From: Brevundimonas sp.
Lineage (GTDB): Bacteria; Pseudomonadota; Alphaproteobacteria; Caulobacterales; Caulobacteraceae
NCBI RefSeq assembly: GCF_027487935.1
Contig: NZ_JAIYCP010000022.1
Span: 1 to 64,000, forward strand
Reading direction: 5' to 3'
DNA: 64,000 nt
Positions 53,683 through 62,567 of this stretch are shown here, piece by piece (the stretch's first letter is position 1; every line of letters begins with the position of its first letter). The notes beneath the pieces were generated by a model that was not told the DNA's origin, did no database searches, and saw nothing but the letters and a program-made list of their open reading frames with translations. The position numbers and the translations under genes are program-made.

Positions 53683-56166
53683 ATGAGTGACCGCGGCACC
53701 GGACAGGCCCCCTCGCGCGTCGTCGCGGTTCTGGGGCCCACCAATACCGGCAAGACCCATCTGGCGGTCGAGCGGATGCTGGGTCACGCCTCGGGCATGA
53801 TCGGCCTGCCGCTGCGGCTGCTGGCGCGCGAGATCTATGACCGGATCGTCAAGCGGCGCGGGGCCGCCGCCGTAGCCCTGGTCACCGGCGAGGAAAAGAT
53901 CGTCCCGCCGCGAGCCCACTATTTCGTCTGCACCGTCGAGGCCATGCCGCTGGAGCGTCAGGTCGAGTTCCTGGCCGTGGACGAGATCCAGCTGGTCTCC
54001 GATCCCGAGCGGGGCCACGTCTTCACCCAGCGGCTACTGCATGCGCGCGGGCGGTTCGAGACCATGTTCCTGGGCGCCGGGACGATGGCGCCGCTGATCC
54101 GGTCACTGGTCGCCGATGTGGAGATCGTGTCGCGCGAGCGGCTGTCGACCCTGAGCTATGCCGGGTCGAAGAAGCTGACCCGCCTGCCCGCCCGCAGCGC
54201 CATCGTCGCCTTCAGCACCGACCAGGTCTATGCCATCGCCGAGCTGATCCGGCGCCAGCGCGGCGGGGCGGCCGTGGTCATGGGGTCGCTGAGCCCGCGC
54301 ACCCGCAACGCCCAGGTCGAACTGTTCCAGTCCGGCGAGGTCGATTTTCTGGTGGCCACGGACGCCATCGGCATGGGGCTGAACATGGAGGTCGACCATG
54401 TCGCCTTCGCGGGCCTGAGGAAGTTCGACGGACGGCGAACCCGCTGGCTGCACGCCCATGAGATCGGCCAGATCGCGGGCCGGGCCGGGCGGCACCTGCG
54501 CGACGGCACCTTCGGCGTCACGGGCGAGGCGACGGAGCTGGATCAGGATCTGGTCGAACAGGTGGTCGAACACCGGTTCGATCCGGTCGAGGGAGCCGAG
54601 TGGCGCAATGCGCGGCTCGACTTTGACACCCTGCCGGACCTGCTGCGCTCGCTGACGATCAGCCCCGGGGTGCGGGGGCTGAACCTGACCCAGCCGGCGC
54701 TGGACGAGACCCTGCTGCGCCGGCTGATCAAGGACGAGGAGGTGGCTCGTATCGGCCGCTCGCGTGGGGCCATCATGCGGCTGTGGGAGGCCTGCCAGCT
54801 GCCCGACTTCCAGAAGACCACGCTGGACGAGCATGGGCGGTTGTCGAAGGAGATCTTTCAGGCCCTGACCGGCAAGCGCGGGCGGCTGACGGCCGAATGG
54901 TTCGCGCCGCGCTTCGCCGAACTGGACCGCGACGACGGCCAGATCGACCAGCTGTCGGCGCGGCTGAGCGGGGTGCGGACCCTCAGCTATATCGCCAACC
55001 GGCCCGACTGGCTGGATCAGGCCCAGGGCTGGCGCGACAAGACCAAGGCGCTCGAGGAACGTCTTTCCGATGTGCTGCATGAGCGGCTGACGGCGCGGTT
55101 CGTCGACCGGCGCACGACCGCCCTGATGCGGGCCCTGAACGTCACCGAGGATGCGGTCGCCGAGGTCGAGGCGGGCGGCGCGGTCATCGTCGAGGGCCAT
55201 GCGGTCGGGCAACTGACCGGGGTGGAGTTCCGCCTCGACAAGGGCTCCAGCGCGCTGGAGGACCGGGCCCTGCGGCACGCGGCACGGCAGGCGGTGACGC
55301 CCGAGATCGCCCGGCGGCTGGGCCGGCTCGCGGCGGACGAGGATGGGGCCTTCGCCGTGTCGCCCGACGGCGCGGTGCTTTGGCGCGGCGTGGCGGCGGG
55401 TCAGGTGACGGGCGGCGACTGGTTCGCACCGCGGGTCCGGCTGCTGGGGGAGTTGGGACCGGCGGCGGCGCGCGAGCGGGCGCAGCGGCGGCTGGAGGCC
55501 TGGCTGGCCGCCGAGGCCGGGCGGGCGCTGAAGCCGCTGGCGCGGCTGAAGGGCGCGGTCGAGAGCGGGGCGCTGAAGGGCCTGCCGCGCGGGATCGCCT
55601 TCCGGCTGATCGAGGCGGGCGGGGTCATCGACCGGCGCGCGGTCGAGCGCGATCTGGCCGCCCTGAGCCAGGTCGAGCGGCGCACCCTGCGGACCTTCGC
55701 CGTGCGGATGGGGGTCCATTCGGTGTGGCTGCCCGGGCTGTTGAAGCCACGGGCGCGGGCCCTGGCCCAGGCCTTTGTCGCCCGGGAGTCGTTCCGGCCG
55801 GGCATGACGGCCCTGACCGCCCTCCCCGCGACGCCGCCCTCGCCGCGCCTGTTGTCGGCGTTCGGCCTGCGCGCCATCGGCAAGGTGGCGGCCGGGGTGG
55901 AGATGCTGGAGTCGCTCGCCGAACGGCAGGCGGCCGGCAAGGGGGTGCTGAACGAGGCCGATCTGGCGGCTCTGGGCGTCTCGCTCGACGAGGCGAAGAT
56001 CCTGACGGCGGCGCTCAAGGCGTCCCGCGCACAGAAGCCGGACCGCGACGACCGGCCGAAGGCGGTGAAGGACTCGCCCTTCGCTGCCCTGGCCTCACTG
56101 AACCAGCCGGCTGTGCCGCCCCGGGCGAAACGCAAACGCCCCCGCCGGACCCGCGCCCCCGGATGA
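53683..56166 (+). CDS. SUV3/Suv3-like DExH-box RNA helicase
   Basis: The 827-residue protein has Walker A GPTNTGKT (18-25), the DExH-type box D100-E-I-Q, SFII segments such as GAGTMAP, and helicase motif VI region HAHEIGQIAGRAGRHLRDGTFG. The fold resembles mitochondrial Suv3, an RNA helicase working with the degradosome; alphaproteobacterial homologues are poorly studied. The C-terminal 400 residues are Arg/Ala-rich and end in a basic tail ([13 protein letters not shown]). It overlaps the S4-domain gene by 4 bases (ATGA). Confidence 0.87.
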   Translation: MSDRGTGQAPSRVVAVLGPTNTGKTHLAVERMLGHASGMIGLPLRLLAREIYDRIVKRRGAAAVALVTGEEKIVPPRAHYFVCTVEAMPLERQVEFLAVDEIQLVSDPERGHVFTQRLLHARGRFETMFLGAGTMAPLIRSLVADVEIVSRERLSTLSYAGSKKLTRLPARSAIVAFSTDQVYAIAELIRRQRGGAAVVMGSLSPRTRNAQVELFQSGEVDFLVATDAIGMGLNMEVDHVAFAGLRKFDGRRTRWLHAHEIGQIAGRAGRHLRDGTFGVTGEATELDQDLVEQVVEHRFDPVEGAEWRNARLDFDTLPDLLRSLTISPGVRGLNLTQPALDETLLRRLIKDEEVARIGRSRGAIMRLWEACQLPDFQKTTLDEHGRLSKEIFQALTGKRGRLTAEWFAPRFAELDRDDGQIDQLSARLSGVRTLSYIANRPDWLDQAQGWRDKTKALEERLSDVLHERLTARFVDRRTTALMRALNVTEDAVAEVEAGGAVIVEGHAVGQLTGVEFRLDKGSSALEDRALRHAARQAVTPEIARRLGRLAADEDGAFAVSPDGAVLWRGVAAGQVTGGDWFAPRVRLLGELGPAAARERAQRRLEAWLAAEAGRALKPLARLKGAVESGALKGLPRGIAFRLIEAGGVIDRRAVERDLAALSQVERRTLRTFAVRMGVHSVWLPGLLKPRARALAQAFVARESFRPGMTALTALPATPPSPRLLSAFGLRAIGKVAAGVEMLESLAERQAAGKGVLNEADLAALGVSLDEAKILTAALKASRAQKPDRDDRPKAVKDSPFAALASLNQPAVPPRAKRKRPRRTRAPG

Positions 56167-56447
56167 GCGAAACGGGCTGCCGCATCGATGTCTGGCTATG
56201 GCGGGCACGGTTCGCGAAGACCCGGTCGCTGGCCGCCGCCATGGTCGAACGGGGTGCGGTGCGGCTGACCCACAACGGGGTCCAGACCCGGCTCGACAAG
56301 CCCAGCCGCACCGTCCACATCGGCGACACCCTGGTGTTTGCCTTGGGGGGACGGCTGGTTGAACTGACCGTCGAGGGGTTTGGCGAAAGGCGCGGCCCGG
56401 CGGAAGAGGCGCGGGCGCTCTACGGACTGCGGCAACCCCTCGGTTGA
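56163..56447 (+). CDS. S4-domain RNA-binding protein (Hsp15-like)
   Basis: The 94-residue protein is a small S4 RNA-binding domain: [20 protein letters not shown] near the start, then [20 protein letters not shown] and [12 protein letters not shown]. It resembles Hsp15, which rescues 50S subunits with nascent chains. It starts within the stop region of the helicase gene (ATGA), so both are probably made from one transcript. The longer frame upstream is an overlap in the helicase sequence. Confidence 0.88.
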   Translation: MSETGCRIDVWLWRARFAKTRSLAAAMVERGAVRLTHNGVQTRLDKPSRTVHIGDTLVFALGGRLVELTVEGFGERRGPAEEARALYGLRQPLG

Positions 56448-56517
56448 CAGCGTCCCCCGGCGGGGCCATTTGCCCTGCCCGTTCCTCCCGCCAGCCGACA
56501 GCGCCCCAGACCGCCTC

Positions 56518-56859
56518 ATGACCTACATCGTCACCGACGCCTGCGTGAAATGTAAGTTCATGGACTGCGTCGAGGTCTGCCCGGTCGACTGCTTCTATGA
56601 GGGCGAGAATTTCCTCGTCATCGCACCCGACGAATGCATCGACTGCGGCGTCTGCGAGCCGGAATGCCCGGTCGACGCCATCAAGCCCGACACCGAGGAC
56701 GAGCCGGACGGCAAATGGCTGAGCATAAATTCGGAATATGCCAAGGTCTGGCCGAACATCACGGTCAAGGGCACACCGCCCGCCGACGCCGAGGCATTCG
56801 AGCGCGAGACCGGCAAGTTCGAGAAATACTTCTCTGAAAAGCCCGGCAAGGGTTCCTGA
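56518..56859 (+). CDS. fdxA: seven-iron ferredoxin FdxA
   Basis: FdxA is a soluble electron carrier with one 3Fe-4S and one 4Fe-4S cluster. The 113-residue protein has cysteines in [19 protein letters not shown] and [17 protein letters not shown]. The conserved C-terminal segment [20 protein letters not shown] is also present. The ATG at 56518 gives normal length. It follows the S4 gene by 70 bases and precedes carD, an order widely seen in alphaproteobacteria. Confidence 0.95.
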   Translation: MTYIVTDACVKCKFMDCVEVCPVDCFYEGENFLVIAPDECIDCGVCEPECPVDAIKPDTEDEPDGKWLSINSEYAKVWPNITVKGTPPADAEAFERETGKFEKYFSEKPGKGS

Positions 56860-57185
56860 GCCGGCCGGCACAACACCGACCACCTCCCGGCTCCGATACG
56901 GTCGGGCTTTCCCGTGCTGCGCACGATGATGTTGCGGACGTTTTGAATTTCCGCAATTTTGTGATAGGTTCCTGTCATTGGGTCGGGCGGTTCAGCGATT
57001 TTCTCGCGCCGCCCGCGTTTGCGACAGAACTCCGCCCACGAAGGCGGGGTCGGCCAGAGGTTTGGTGATCCGTTTCCACAGTTGAAGCCTGAAACTGCCG
57101 CGCCGCTGACGGGAAGCCGTCGTCGGGGCGCACAGGTGTCTTCGGTGTCTGCGTCCCGCCCTCCCTGCGCCGGGAAAGGAATGAC
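56860..57185. other. intergenic region between fdxA and carD
   Basis: The 326-base gap holds no supported gene. The first 60 bases contain possible pairing arms (CCGACC around 56877 and GGTCGG around 56900) that could form a weak terminator. An AT-richer stretch at about 56939-56980 (TTTTGAATTTCCGCAATTTT and GTGATAGG) may hold the carD promoter. The last 200 bases would then be a long leader. Confidence 0.5.
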
Positions 57186-57749
57186 ATGACGAACAAGACC
57201 GGACTGGAATTCAAGGTTGGCGACGCGGTCGTCTATCCGGCGCACGGCGTCGGCAAGGTCGCGGCCGTTGAGGTCCAGGAAGTCGCCGGCATGTCGCTGG
57301 AAGTCTATGTGGTGACCTTCGACCACGAGAAGATGACCCTGCGCGTCCCCACCAAGAAGGCCAAGACGGCCGGCCTGCGCTCGCTGGCCGCCGACGACGT
57401 CGTGACCAAGGCGCTGACGACCCTGAAGGGCCGCGCCCGCATCAAGCGCACCATGTGGTCGCGTCGCGCCCAGGAATATGAAGCCAAGATCAACTCGGGC
57501 GACCTGATCTCGATCGCCGAGGTGGTCCGCGACCTGCACCGCGCCGACAGCCAGCCGGAACAGTCCTATTCGGAGCGTCAGCTCTATGAATCGGCGCTGG
57601 ATCGCATGGCCCGCGAAGTCGCCGCCGCCAACCGCATCGACAAGGACGCCGCCGTCCAGCTGCTGTCCAAGTCGCTGAGCGCCAAGAAGGCAGTCATCGC
57701 CGCCGCCGAAGCCGCTGAAGACGCCGCCGAAGAGGCCGAAGCCGCCTGA
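57186..57749 (+). CDS. carD: CarD/CdnL-family RNA polymerase regulator
   Basis: CarD/CdnL proteins bind RNA polymerase beta subunit and stabilise open complexes at rRNA and growth genes. The 187-residue protein has the RNAP-binding Tudor-like domain (KVGDAVVYPAHGVGKVAAVE, about 9-70) and a helical C-terminal domain with the MWSRRAQEYEAKINSGDLIS DNA-contact block. The C-terminal extension is Ala/Glu-rich. A terminator hairpin follows 23 bases after the stop. Confidence 0.94.
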   Translation: MTNKTGLEFKVGDAVVYPAHGVGKVAAVEVQEVAGMSLEVYVVTFDHEKMTLRVPTKKAKTAGLRSLAADDVVTKALTTLKGRARIKRTMWSRRAQEYEAKINSGDLISIAEVVRDLHRADSQPEQSYSERQLYESALDRMAREVAAANRIDKDAAVQLLSKSLSAKKAVIAAAEAAEDAAEEAEAA

Positions 57750-57772
57750 TCCGGCGACATCGCTGACTGACG

Positions 57773-57803
57773 AAAGGCCCGGGCGCGATCCCGGGCCTTT
57801 TGC
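57773..57803 (+). terminator. intrinsic terminator after carD
   Basis: AAAGGCCCGGG (57773-57783) and CCCGGGCCTTT (57790-57800) pair perfectly over 11 bp with loop CGCGAT, and T continues at 57801. It ends carD and may also serve the convergent cytochrome c gene, whose stop is at 57807. Confidence 0.9.
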
Positions 57804-57806
57804 AAT

Positions 57807-58169
57807 TCAGCTCCCCGGGCCGGTCCCGGAGACGCTTTCGAGATAAGCAATCAGATCGGCGATCTCGGCCGGCTGGAGCTCAAAGGCCGGCATGGCGGGG
57901 TGGGTGGTAACCAGGCCCTCGGCGAAGGCCTCCTGGAGGTCACTTACGGGGTATTTCACGCCCATGGTGCGGAACGGCGGTGCCGAGGCCATCGGACTGA
58001 CGCCGGTCCGCTCCACCGCATGGCAGCCCGCGCATTTGTCGCGCACCAGCACGCCGCCGCGCTCCGCCGATCCCATGACGACGGGTTCGGTCCCGTTCTG
58101 GTGGACGGCCTGGCCGGCGCAGCCGCTCAGTGCAAGCACCGCCACAAGGGCGATCAGTCGACCTGTCAT
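57807..58169 (-). CDS. mono-heme c-type cytochrome, lipoprotein
   Basis: The 120-residue protein has a lipoprotein signal (ALVAVLALSGC, lipidated Cys near 17), one heme site CAGCH (RDKCAGCHAVER), and an axial-Met region HPAMPAFELQPAEIADLIAYL. It is probably an outer- or inner-membrane-anchored electron carrier facing the periplasm. The ATG at 58169 starts at the signal peptide; the longer frame is not protein-like. Confidence 0.9.
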   Translation of the reverse strand: MTGRLIALVAVLALSGCAGQAVHQNGTEPVVMGSAERGGVLVRDKCAGCHAVERTGVSPMASAPPFRTMGVKYPVSDLQEAFAEGLVTTHPAMPAFELQPAEIADLIAYLESVSGTGPGS

Positions 58170-58317
58170 GTCCTGACTCTCCGGACGAGCGTCGTCGCAA
58201 GGACGCCCCGCGCCTGCCTGGACCACAAATGCGTTCAAGGCGTTGTTCCATAACAAAGCGGACGCGCGCCTGTTCCGGCACCTGTCGGAGCCACCGCCTG
58301 TTCAACGGGAGAACGCC

Positions 58318-58686
58318 ATGACCCAGTTCCACCATATCCGGCTCGAGCTCGCCCGTGAGCCCGGCCATCCTGCAGGCGCGCCGGACGAGGGCTATGACAT
58401 CGTCGCCCCGCTGGACGCGGACGGCCGACTGGACGGGGACACCCAGCGCGCGGAGCCGGGCCGCGGTCATGTCCGTCGCTTTTCGGGCAACCAGACTGTC
58501 AGCCAGGGGCAGCTCCGCCACGGTCCGGGTGGGCGGTGGCTGCTGGACATGGACGAAGCTGACGCCGGAGACGCCGTCGGCTTCCGCTTCGGTGAAGAGC
58601 GGTTCGCCGCCGGCGAATATGTTAGCCTGTCCCTGCCCTCGGGCGAGCAGCACACCTATGTCGTGGCGCGGGTCGTCGAGGTCTGA
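58318..58686 (+). CDS. hypothetical conserved protein
   Basis: The 122-residue protein is acidic and Gly-rich (PDEGYDIVAPLDADGRLDGD and LDMDEADAGDAVGFRFGEER), with no signal peptide or known motif. The even spacing of Asp/Gly turns suggests a small beta-rich domain. The ATG at 58318 follows GGGAGAAC. Function unknown; it lies opposite the cytochrome gene across a 148-base gap and converges with the DUF3617 gene. Confidence 0.65.
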   Translation: MTQFHHIRLELAREPGHPAGAPDEGYDIVAPLDADGRLDGDTQRAEPGRGHVRRFSGNQTVSQGQLRHGPGGRWLLDMDEADAGDAVGFRFGEERFAAGEYVSLSLPSGEQHTYVVARVVEV

Positions 58687-58689
58687 GTC

Positions 58690-59148
58690 TCAGAAATACT
58701 CGGCATCGGCCGGGCACTGGGCCGCGATCCGGCGGGCGGTGATGCTGGCCGGGATGTAGGGCGTTCCGCGTGCGAGCTGGGCCCCGCCGTTGAAGCGGAA
58801 GCTCTCGGGGGCATAGGGGCCCCGCAGCCGGACATTGACGCGACGGCCCTTGCGGTCCTGACAGGTGCCCTCGAACCGGGCATTGCCGTTGCCGACCTCG
58901 CGAACCGGATAGGTGCACTGCCAGCGCCGGGTCGACAGTCCGCCGAAGAAGCGATTGATTTCGCTGGGTCGGACGCATTTGGTTTCGGTGTCCCGCATGC
59001 CGAGCGCACTGGTGGTGTATTGCCAGTAGCCCGGCAGGACGGTGTCGGCGGCCGCCTGCGGGGGCGAGGCCGGCATGGTCGAGGCAGACGGTGCCAGCAG
59101 GGCGGCTCCGGCGAGCACGGCGACAGCGATAAGGCGGGTGGTGGTCAT
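58690..59148 (-). CDS. DUF3617-family exported protein
   Basis: This 152-residue protein has a signal peptide (MTTTRLIAVAVLAGAALLAP) and a mature domain opening VLPGYWQYTTSALGMRDTET, then CVRPSEINRFF and RWQCTYPVREVGNGNARFEG, the DUF3617 pattern, with cysteines likely paired. Function unknown. The ATG at 59148 has GGGGAC just upstream; 59175 is an alternative. Confidence 0.75.
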   Translation of the reverse strand: MTTTRLIAVAVLAGAALLAPSASTMPASPPQAAADTVLPGYWQYTTSALGMRDTETKCVRPSEINRFFGGLSTRRWQCTYPVREVGNGNARFEGTCQDRKGRRVNVRLRGPYAPESFRFNGGAQLARGTPYIPASITARRIAAQCPADAEYF

Positions 59149-59227
59149 GACGTCCCCGGAAATGCGAGTTTTCATTTTGCATCAGTATATGGCGGGAATT
59201 GAACGGTGGCTGAACGGCCGTCGAGCC

Positions 59228-59257
59228 TTGACGAAACGCGTCCACCTCCTCTATACG
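59228..59257 (+). promoter_or_regulatory. rpmB promoter
   Basis: TTGACG at 59228-59233 and CTATAC at 59251-59256 are separated by 17 bases, a close match to a housekeeping sigma-70-type promoter. It lies about 83 bases before the rpmB start and points toward it, as expected for a strongly expressed ribosomal protein. Confidence 0.7.
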
Positions 59258-59339
59258 CCCCCCTCTCGCGCGGTCGGCTTCCGCGCGTACCTGTTTCATG
59301 CGTCCACCGTTCAGCGGACCGCACCCGAAGGATAGTCCC

Positions 59340-59639
59340 ATGTCGCGTCGCTGCGAACTCACCGGTATCGGCCCGATGGTCGGCCACAGCGTGAGCCACT
59401 CGAACATCAAGACCAAGCGCCGCTTCCTGCCGTCGCTGAAGACGGTCAAGGTCGCTTCGGAAGCCCTGGGCCAGACCTTCAGCCTGCGGATCTCGAACGC
59501 CGCCCTGCGCACCCTCGACTTCAAGGGCGGCTTGGACCCCTTCATCGTCAAGGCCAAGGACGAGCAGCTGTCGCTGGCCGCCCAGCGCATCAAGCGTCAG
59601 GTCAAGGCCAAGATCGCCGAACAGGCCGCCGCCGCCTGA
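59340..59639 (+). CDS. rpmB: 50S ribosomal protein L28
   Basis: The 99-residue protein starts MSRRCELTGIGPMVGHSVSH, followed by NIKTKRRFLPSLKTVKV and LRISNAALRTLDFKGGLDPF, matching L28. Alphaproteobacterial L28 proteins carry a longer C-terminal helix like the one here (ALRIKRQVKAKIAEQAAAA-type end). The ATG at 59340 is preferred; the upstream in-frame sequence is not conserved. It has its own promoter and terminator. Confidence 0.96.
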   Translation: MSRRCELTGIGPMVGHSVSHSNIKTKRRFLPSLKTVKVASEALGQTFSLRISNAALRTLDFKGGLDPFIVKAKDEQLSLAAQRIKRQVKAKIAEQAAAA

Positions 59640-59662
59640 TCGGGCGACAGCACTGAGATTTG

Positions 59663-59691
59663 AAAGGGCCGGTGGAAACACCGGCCTTTTT
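59663..59691 (+). terminator. intrinsic terminator after rpmB
   Basis: The stem GGCCGGTG (59667-59674) and CACCGGCC (59679-59686) close a GAAA tetraloop and are followed by TTTTT. It ends rpmB, 24 bases after the stop. Confidence 0.92.
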
Positions 59692-59747
59692 GTTTGCGCG
59701 ATTCGCACCCGTCATTAGGCTGACCCGGTCGCCCCGGGGAGCCTGCC

Positions 59748-61532
59748 GTGTCCATCAAAGCCTGCCGCGCCGCCCTGATGGGCGCCTCCCTGCTGACGCT
59801 CGGCGCCTGCGTCTCGATCACGGTGACGCGCGAGGTGGAGACGGGTCCTGTGGCGGTCCAGCCCGCCACCGCTGAACCCGCCGTGATCGTGACGCCCGTC
59901 CGCGAATCGACCGCATTCACCCTCGGCACCGACCAGCCGCGCACGCCTGAGCAGCTGGCCGTGGTGTTCGACAAGGCCGACCTGTCGATCCGGGTCATGC
60001 CGGAGACGAAGACCATCGACGCCGTCGCCGTGCTGGATTTCACCGCCACCGCGCCGCTGGCGGCCGTGGTGGTCGAGCTGGATACCCTGCTGGCCGTCTC
60101 GTCGGTGCGGGTCGACGGGCGCGAGATACCGGCCGGCGAGGGCGGCTGGAGCAATCCCGAGGGGCGGATGACCATTCCGCTGGCCGAGCCACTGACCGCC
60201 GGCGGGACGGTGTCGGTGCGGATCGCCTATGCCGGTGCGCCGCGCGTGGCTCCCCGGGCGCCGTGGGACGGAGGCTTTGTCTGGGCCACGACGGCGGACG
60301 GCTCGCCCTGGATCGCCACCGCCGTCCAGCCCGAGGGCTGCGACATCTTCTGGCCCTGTATCGACCATCCGCTGGCCGAGCCGCAGCGGGTCGACATGCA
60401 TATCACCGTGCCGTCGAACCTGGCCGCGCCGTCGAACGGGCGGTTCATGGGCACGGTCGACCACGGCGACGGCTGGACCACCTGGAACTGGAGCGCGGCC
60501 AATCCCAACACCTATGCCATCGCCCTGAACATCGGGCCGTATGACGAGGTGCGGGCCGACTATCAGAGCCGGTTCGGCAATGTGATCCCGATGTCCTACT
60601 GGCATCTGCGGTCTGACGACCCGGCCAAGGTGGCGGCCCTGTTCGCCCAGTTCGCGCCGATGATGGATTTCTATGAGGCCACCGTCGGCCCCTACCCGTT
60701 CGGCGACGAGAAGATGGGGGTGGTCGAGACGCCGCATCTGGGCATGGAGCACCAGACCATCAACGCCTATGGCAATGCCTATCGCCTCGACGGCAAGGGC
60801 TATGACTGGCTGCTGCACCATGAGCTGGCCCATGAGTGGTTCGGCAACCAGATAACCAACCGCAACGCCGACGACATGTGGCTGCACGAGGGACTGGGCA
60901 GCTATATGCAGCCGCTCTACCTGCGCTGGCTGAACGGCGAACGCTATATGCAGGCCGAGCTGCAGGAGCAGCGTCGCGACCTGATCAACCGCTTTCCGGT
61001 GGTCACGGGCACCGACCGGGCCGAGGACGATGTCTACAAGAGCGAGGTCGGGCCGGGGCTGGACCTCTACAACAAGGGCTCGCTGATCGCCCATTCGCTG
61101 CGGATGCTGATCGGGGACGAAGCCTTCTTCCGGTCGATGACGCGGCTGGTCTATGGCACCGCCGACCCCCGGCCCGGGAATTTCACGACCCGCTATGGCA
61201 CGACCGACGAATTCCTCGCCCTCGCCAGCGAGGAGTCCGGACAGGATCTGACCTGGTTCTTCCGTGGCTATCTCTACCAGGCGGCCCTGCCCGACCTGCG
61301 CCAGACCCGCGAGGGTGGCCAACTGTCGCTGGAATGGGTGACGGGCGACGGCGGGGTCTTCCCGATGCCGGTCGAGGTGGAGATCGACGGCCGCCGCCAG
61401 ACCGTGGCCATGAGCGGCGGGCGCGGCCGGATCGCGGTTCCGGCCGGTGCCCATGTGCTGATCGACCCGGACAACAAGGTCCTGCGCCGGGATGGCTTCA
61501 TCGAGGCATGGAGGGCCGCAGGCGGCCGCTGA
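59748..61532 (+). CDS. M1-family zinc metallopeptidase, probable lipoprotein
   Basis: The 594-residue protein has a lipoprotein signal (ALMGASLLTLGAC), then an aminopeptidase-type N-terminal beta domain, a GxMEN-like exopeptidase motif (HLGMEHQTINAYG) and the zinc site HELAHEWFGNQ with the downstream Glu in LHEGLGSYMQPL. It should trim peptides at the periplasmic face. It starts at a GTG with GGGGAG upstream and ends 1 base before the convergent transglutaminase gene's stop. Confidence 0.9.
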   Translation: MSIKACRAALMGASLLTLGACVSITVTREVETGPVAVQPATAEPAVIVTPVRESTAFTLGTDQPRTPEQLAVVFDKADLSIRVMPETKTIDAVAVLDFTATAPLAAVVVELDTLLAVSSVRVDGREIPAGEGGWSNPEGRMTIPLAEPLTAGGTVSVRIAYAGAPRVAPRAPWDGGFVWATTADGSPWIATAVQPEGCDIFWPCIDHPLAEPQRVDMHITVPSNLAAPSNGRFMGTVDHGDGWTTWNWSAANPNTYAIALNIGPYDEVRADYQSRFGNVIPMSYWHLRSDDPAKVAALFAQFAPMMDFYEATVGPYPFGDEKMGVVETPHLGMEHQTINAYGNAYRLDGKGYDWLLHHELAHEWFGNQITNRNADDMWLHEGLGSYMQPLYLRWLNGERYMQAELQEQRRDLINRFPVVTGTDRAEDDVYKSEVGPGLDLYNKGSLIAHSLRMLIGDEAFFRSMTRLVYGTADPRPGNFTTRYGTTDEFLALASEESGQDLTWFFRGYLYQAALPDLRQTREGGQLSLEWVTGDGGVFPMPVEVEIDGRRQTVAMSGGRGRIAVPAGAHVLIDPDNKVLRRDGFIEAWRAAGGR

Positions 61533-61533
61533 C

Positions 61534-62310
61534 TCAGACCGCCTCGGCCCTGACCGACTGACGCACCAGCCGGCACGAGCCCTGGGTGGTCAGGAAGGCG
61601 ATGTCGGCGGCGTCGCGGCCGCAGGCGATGCGGACCAGACCCTCGACCGGGGCCAGCCCCGTCGGGTCGACCAGCCACCAGCCGTTCGACAGCCAGACCT
61701 CGAAGATGGCGTGGAAGTCCGGCGGGTTCAGCTGGTGGGCAAAGGCGCTGACGGCGCGGGCGGGGATGCCCGAGGCGCGGCACAGGGTGATGCCCATATG
61801 GGTGAAGTCACGGCACACGCCGGCCCGGTCGATGAAGGTCCGCGCCGCCGTGGTCTCGCTGTCCGAAGCGCCCGGCTCATAGTCGATCTCGGCCTTGATC
61901 CAGTCGAGGATCTTCAACACGCGGTCGCCGCCGACCGTGCCGCCGAAGGTGCGTTCCGCGAACCGTCCGAACTGGTCCGACGGGCAGTAGCGGCTGGGGT
62001 TGAGGTAGGTCAGGACCTCGGCCGGGAGGTCGTTCCAGTCGTGCTGGACCGTCACCGGCGGCAGGCCCTTGAGCACGCCGTTGTCGACCACGGCCCGATA
62101 GGTCAGGGCCACCTCGCCGGAGAGGTGGGCGCGCAGGGTCCGGGCCCCGAACTCCACGTCCTCGTCCTGGATGAAGTCGACGGCGGGCGTGGTGGTCAGG
62201 CTTTCCTCAAGAATGGTCTGGCCCGGCCAGTGGGCGACCTGGATCTTGTAGATGGCATCGGTCGGCGGATCGAAGCGATAGACCAGTTCGGCGCTTACGC
62301 GGATTTTCAT
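61534..62310 (-). CDS. transglutaminase-like cysteine peptidase family protein
   Basis: The 258-residue protein has a beta-rich N-terminal domain (KIRVSAELVYRFDPPTDAIY) and a transglutaminase core with the catalytic triad Cys (DRAGVCRDFTHMG), His (FHAIFEVWL) and Asp (WWLVDPTGLAP). Members cleave or modify peptide bonds; the target is unknown. The ATG at 62310 starts the conserved part. A 257-base gap follows, shared with the divergent flavoprotein gene. Confidence 0.87.
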   Translation of the reverse strand: MKIRVSAELVYRFDPPTDAIYKIQVAHWPGQTILEESLTTTPAVDFIQDEDVEFGARTLRAHLSGEVALTYRAVVDNGVLKGLPPVTVQHDWNDLPAEVLTYLNPSRYCPSDQFGRFAERTFGGTVGGDRVLKILDWIKAEIDYEPGASDSETTAARTFIDRAGVCRDFTHMGITLCRASGIPARAVSAFAHQLNPPDFHAIFEVWLSNGWWLVDPTGLAPVEGLVRIACGRDAADIAFLTTQGSCRLVRQSVRAEAV

Positions 62311-62567
62311 GAGGGCTCGACTGAAGCAGGACGGGCCTCCCGTCAACGGCGGGGAGTCGTCGCCGTTCCGCGCCGGCGGCTCCGACAGGCGATCAAGGTG
62401 AAGGCGGTGCTCGCTGACAGGTCCGCTACACGCCCCCACCATCCCGGCCCGGGCGAGGCGATCCATGAGCGCACCACCAGACGAGCCGGTTATGCGATCC
62501 ACCTGTAAACCGGGGCCCGCTTTCGGATAAGGTGCCCACTGACTGGCGACCAACGGGCAAAAAAGAA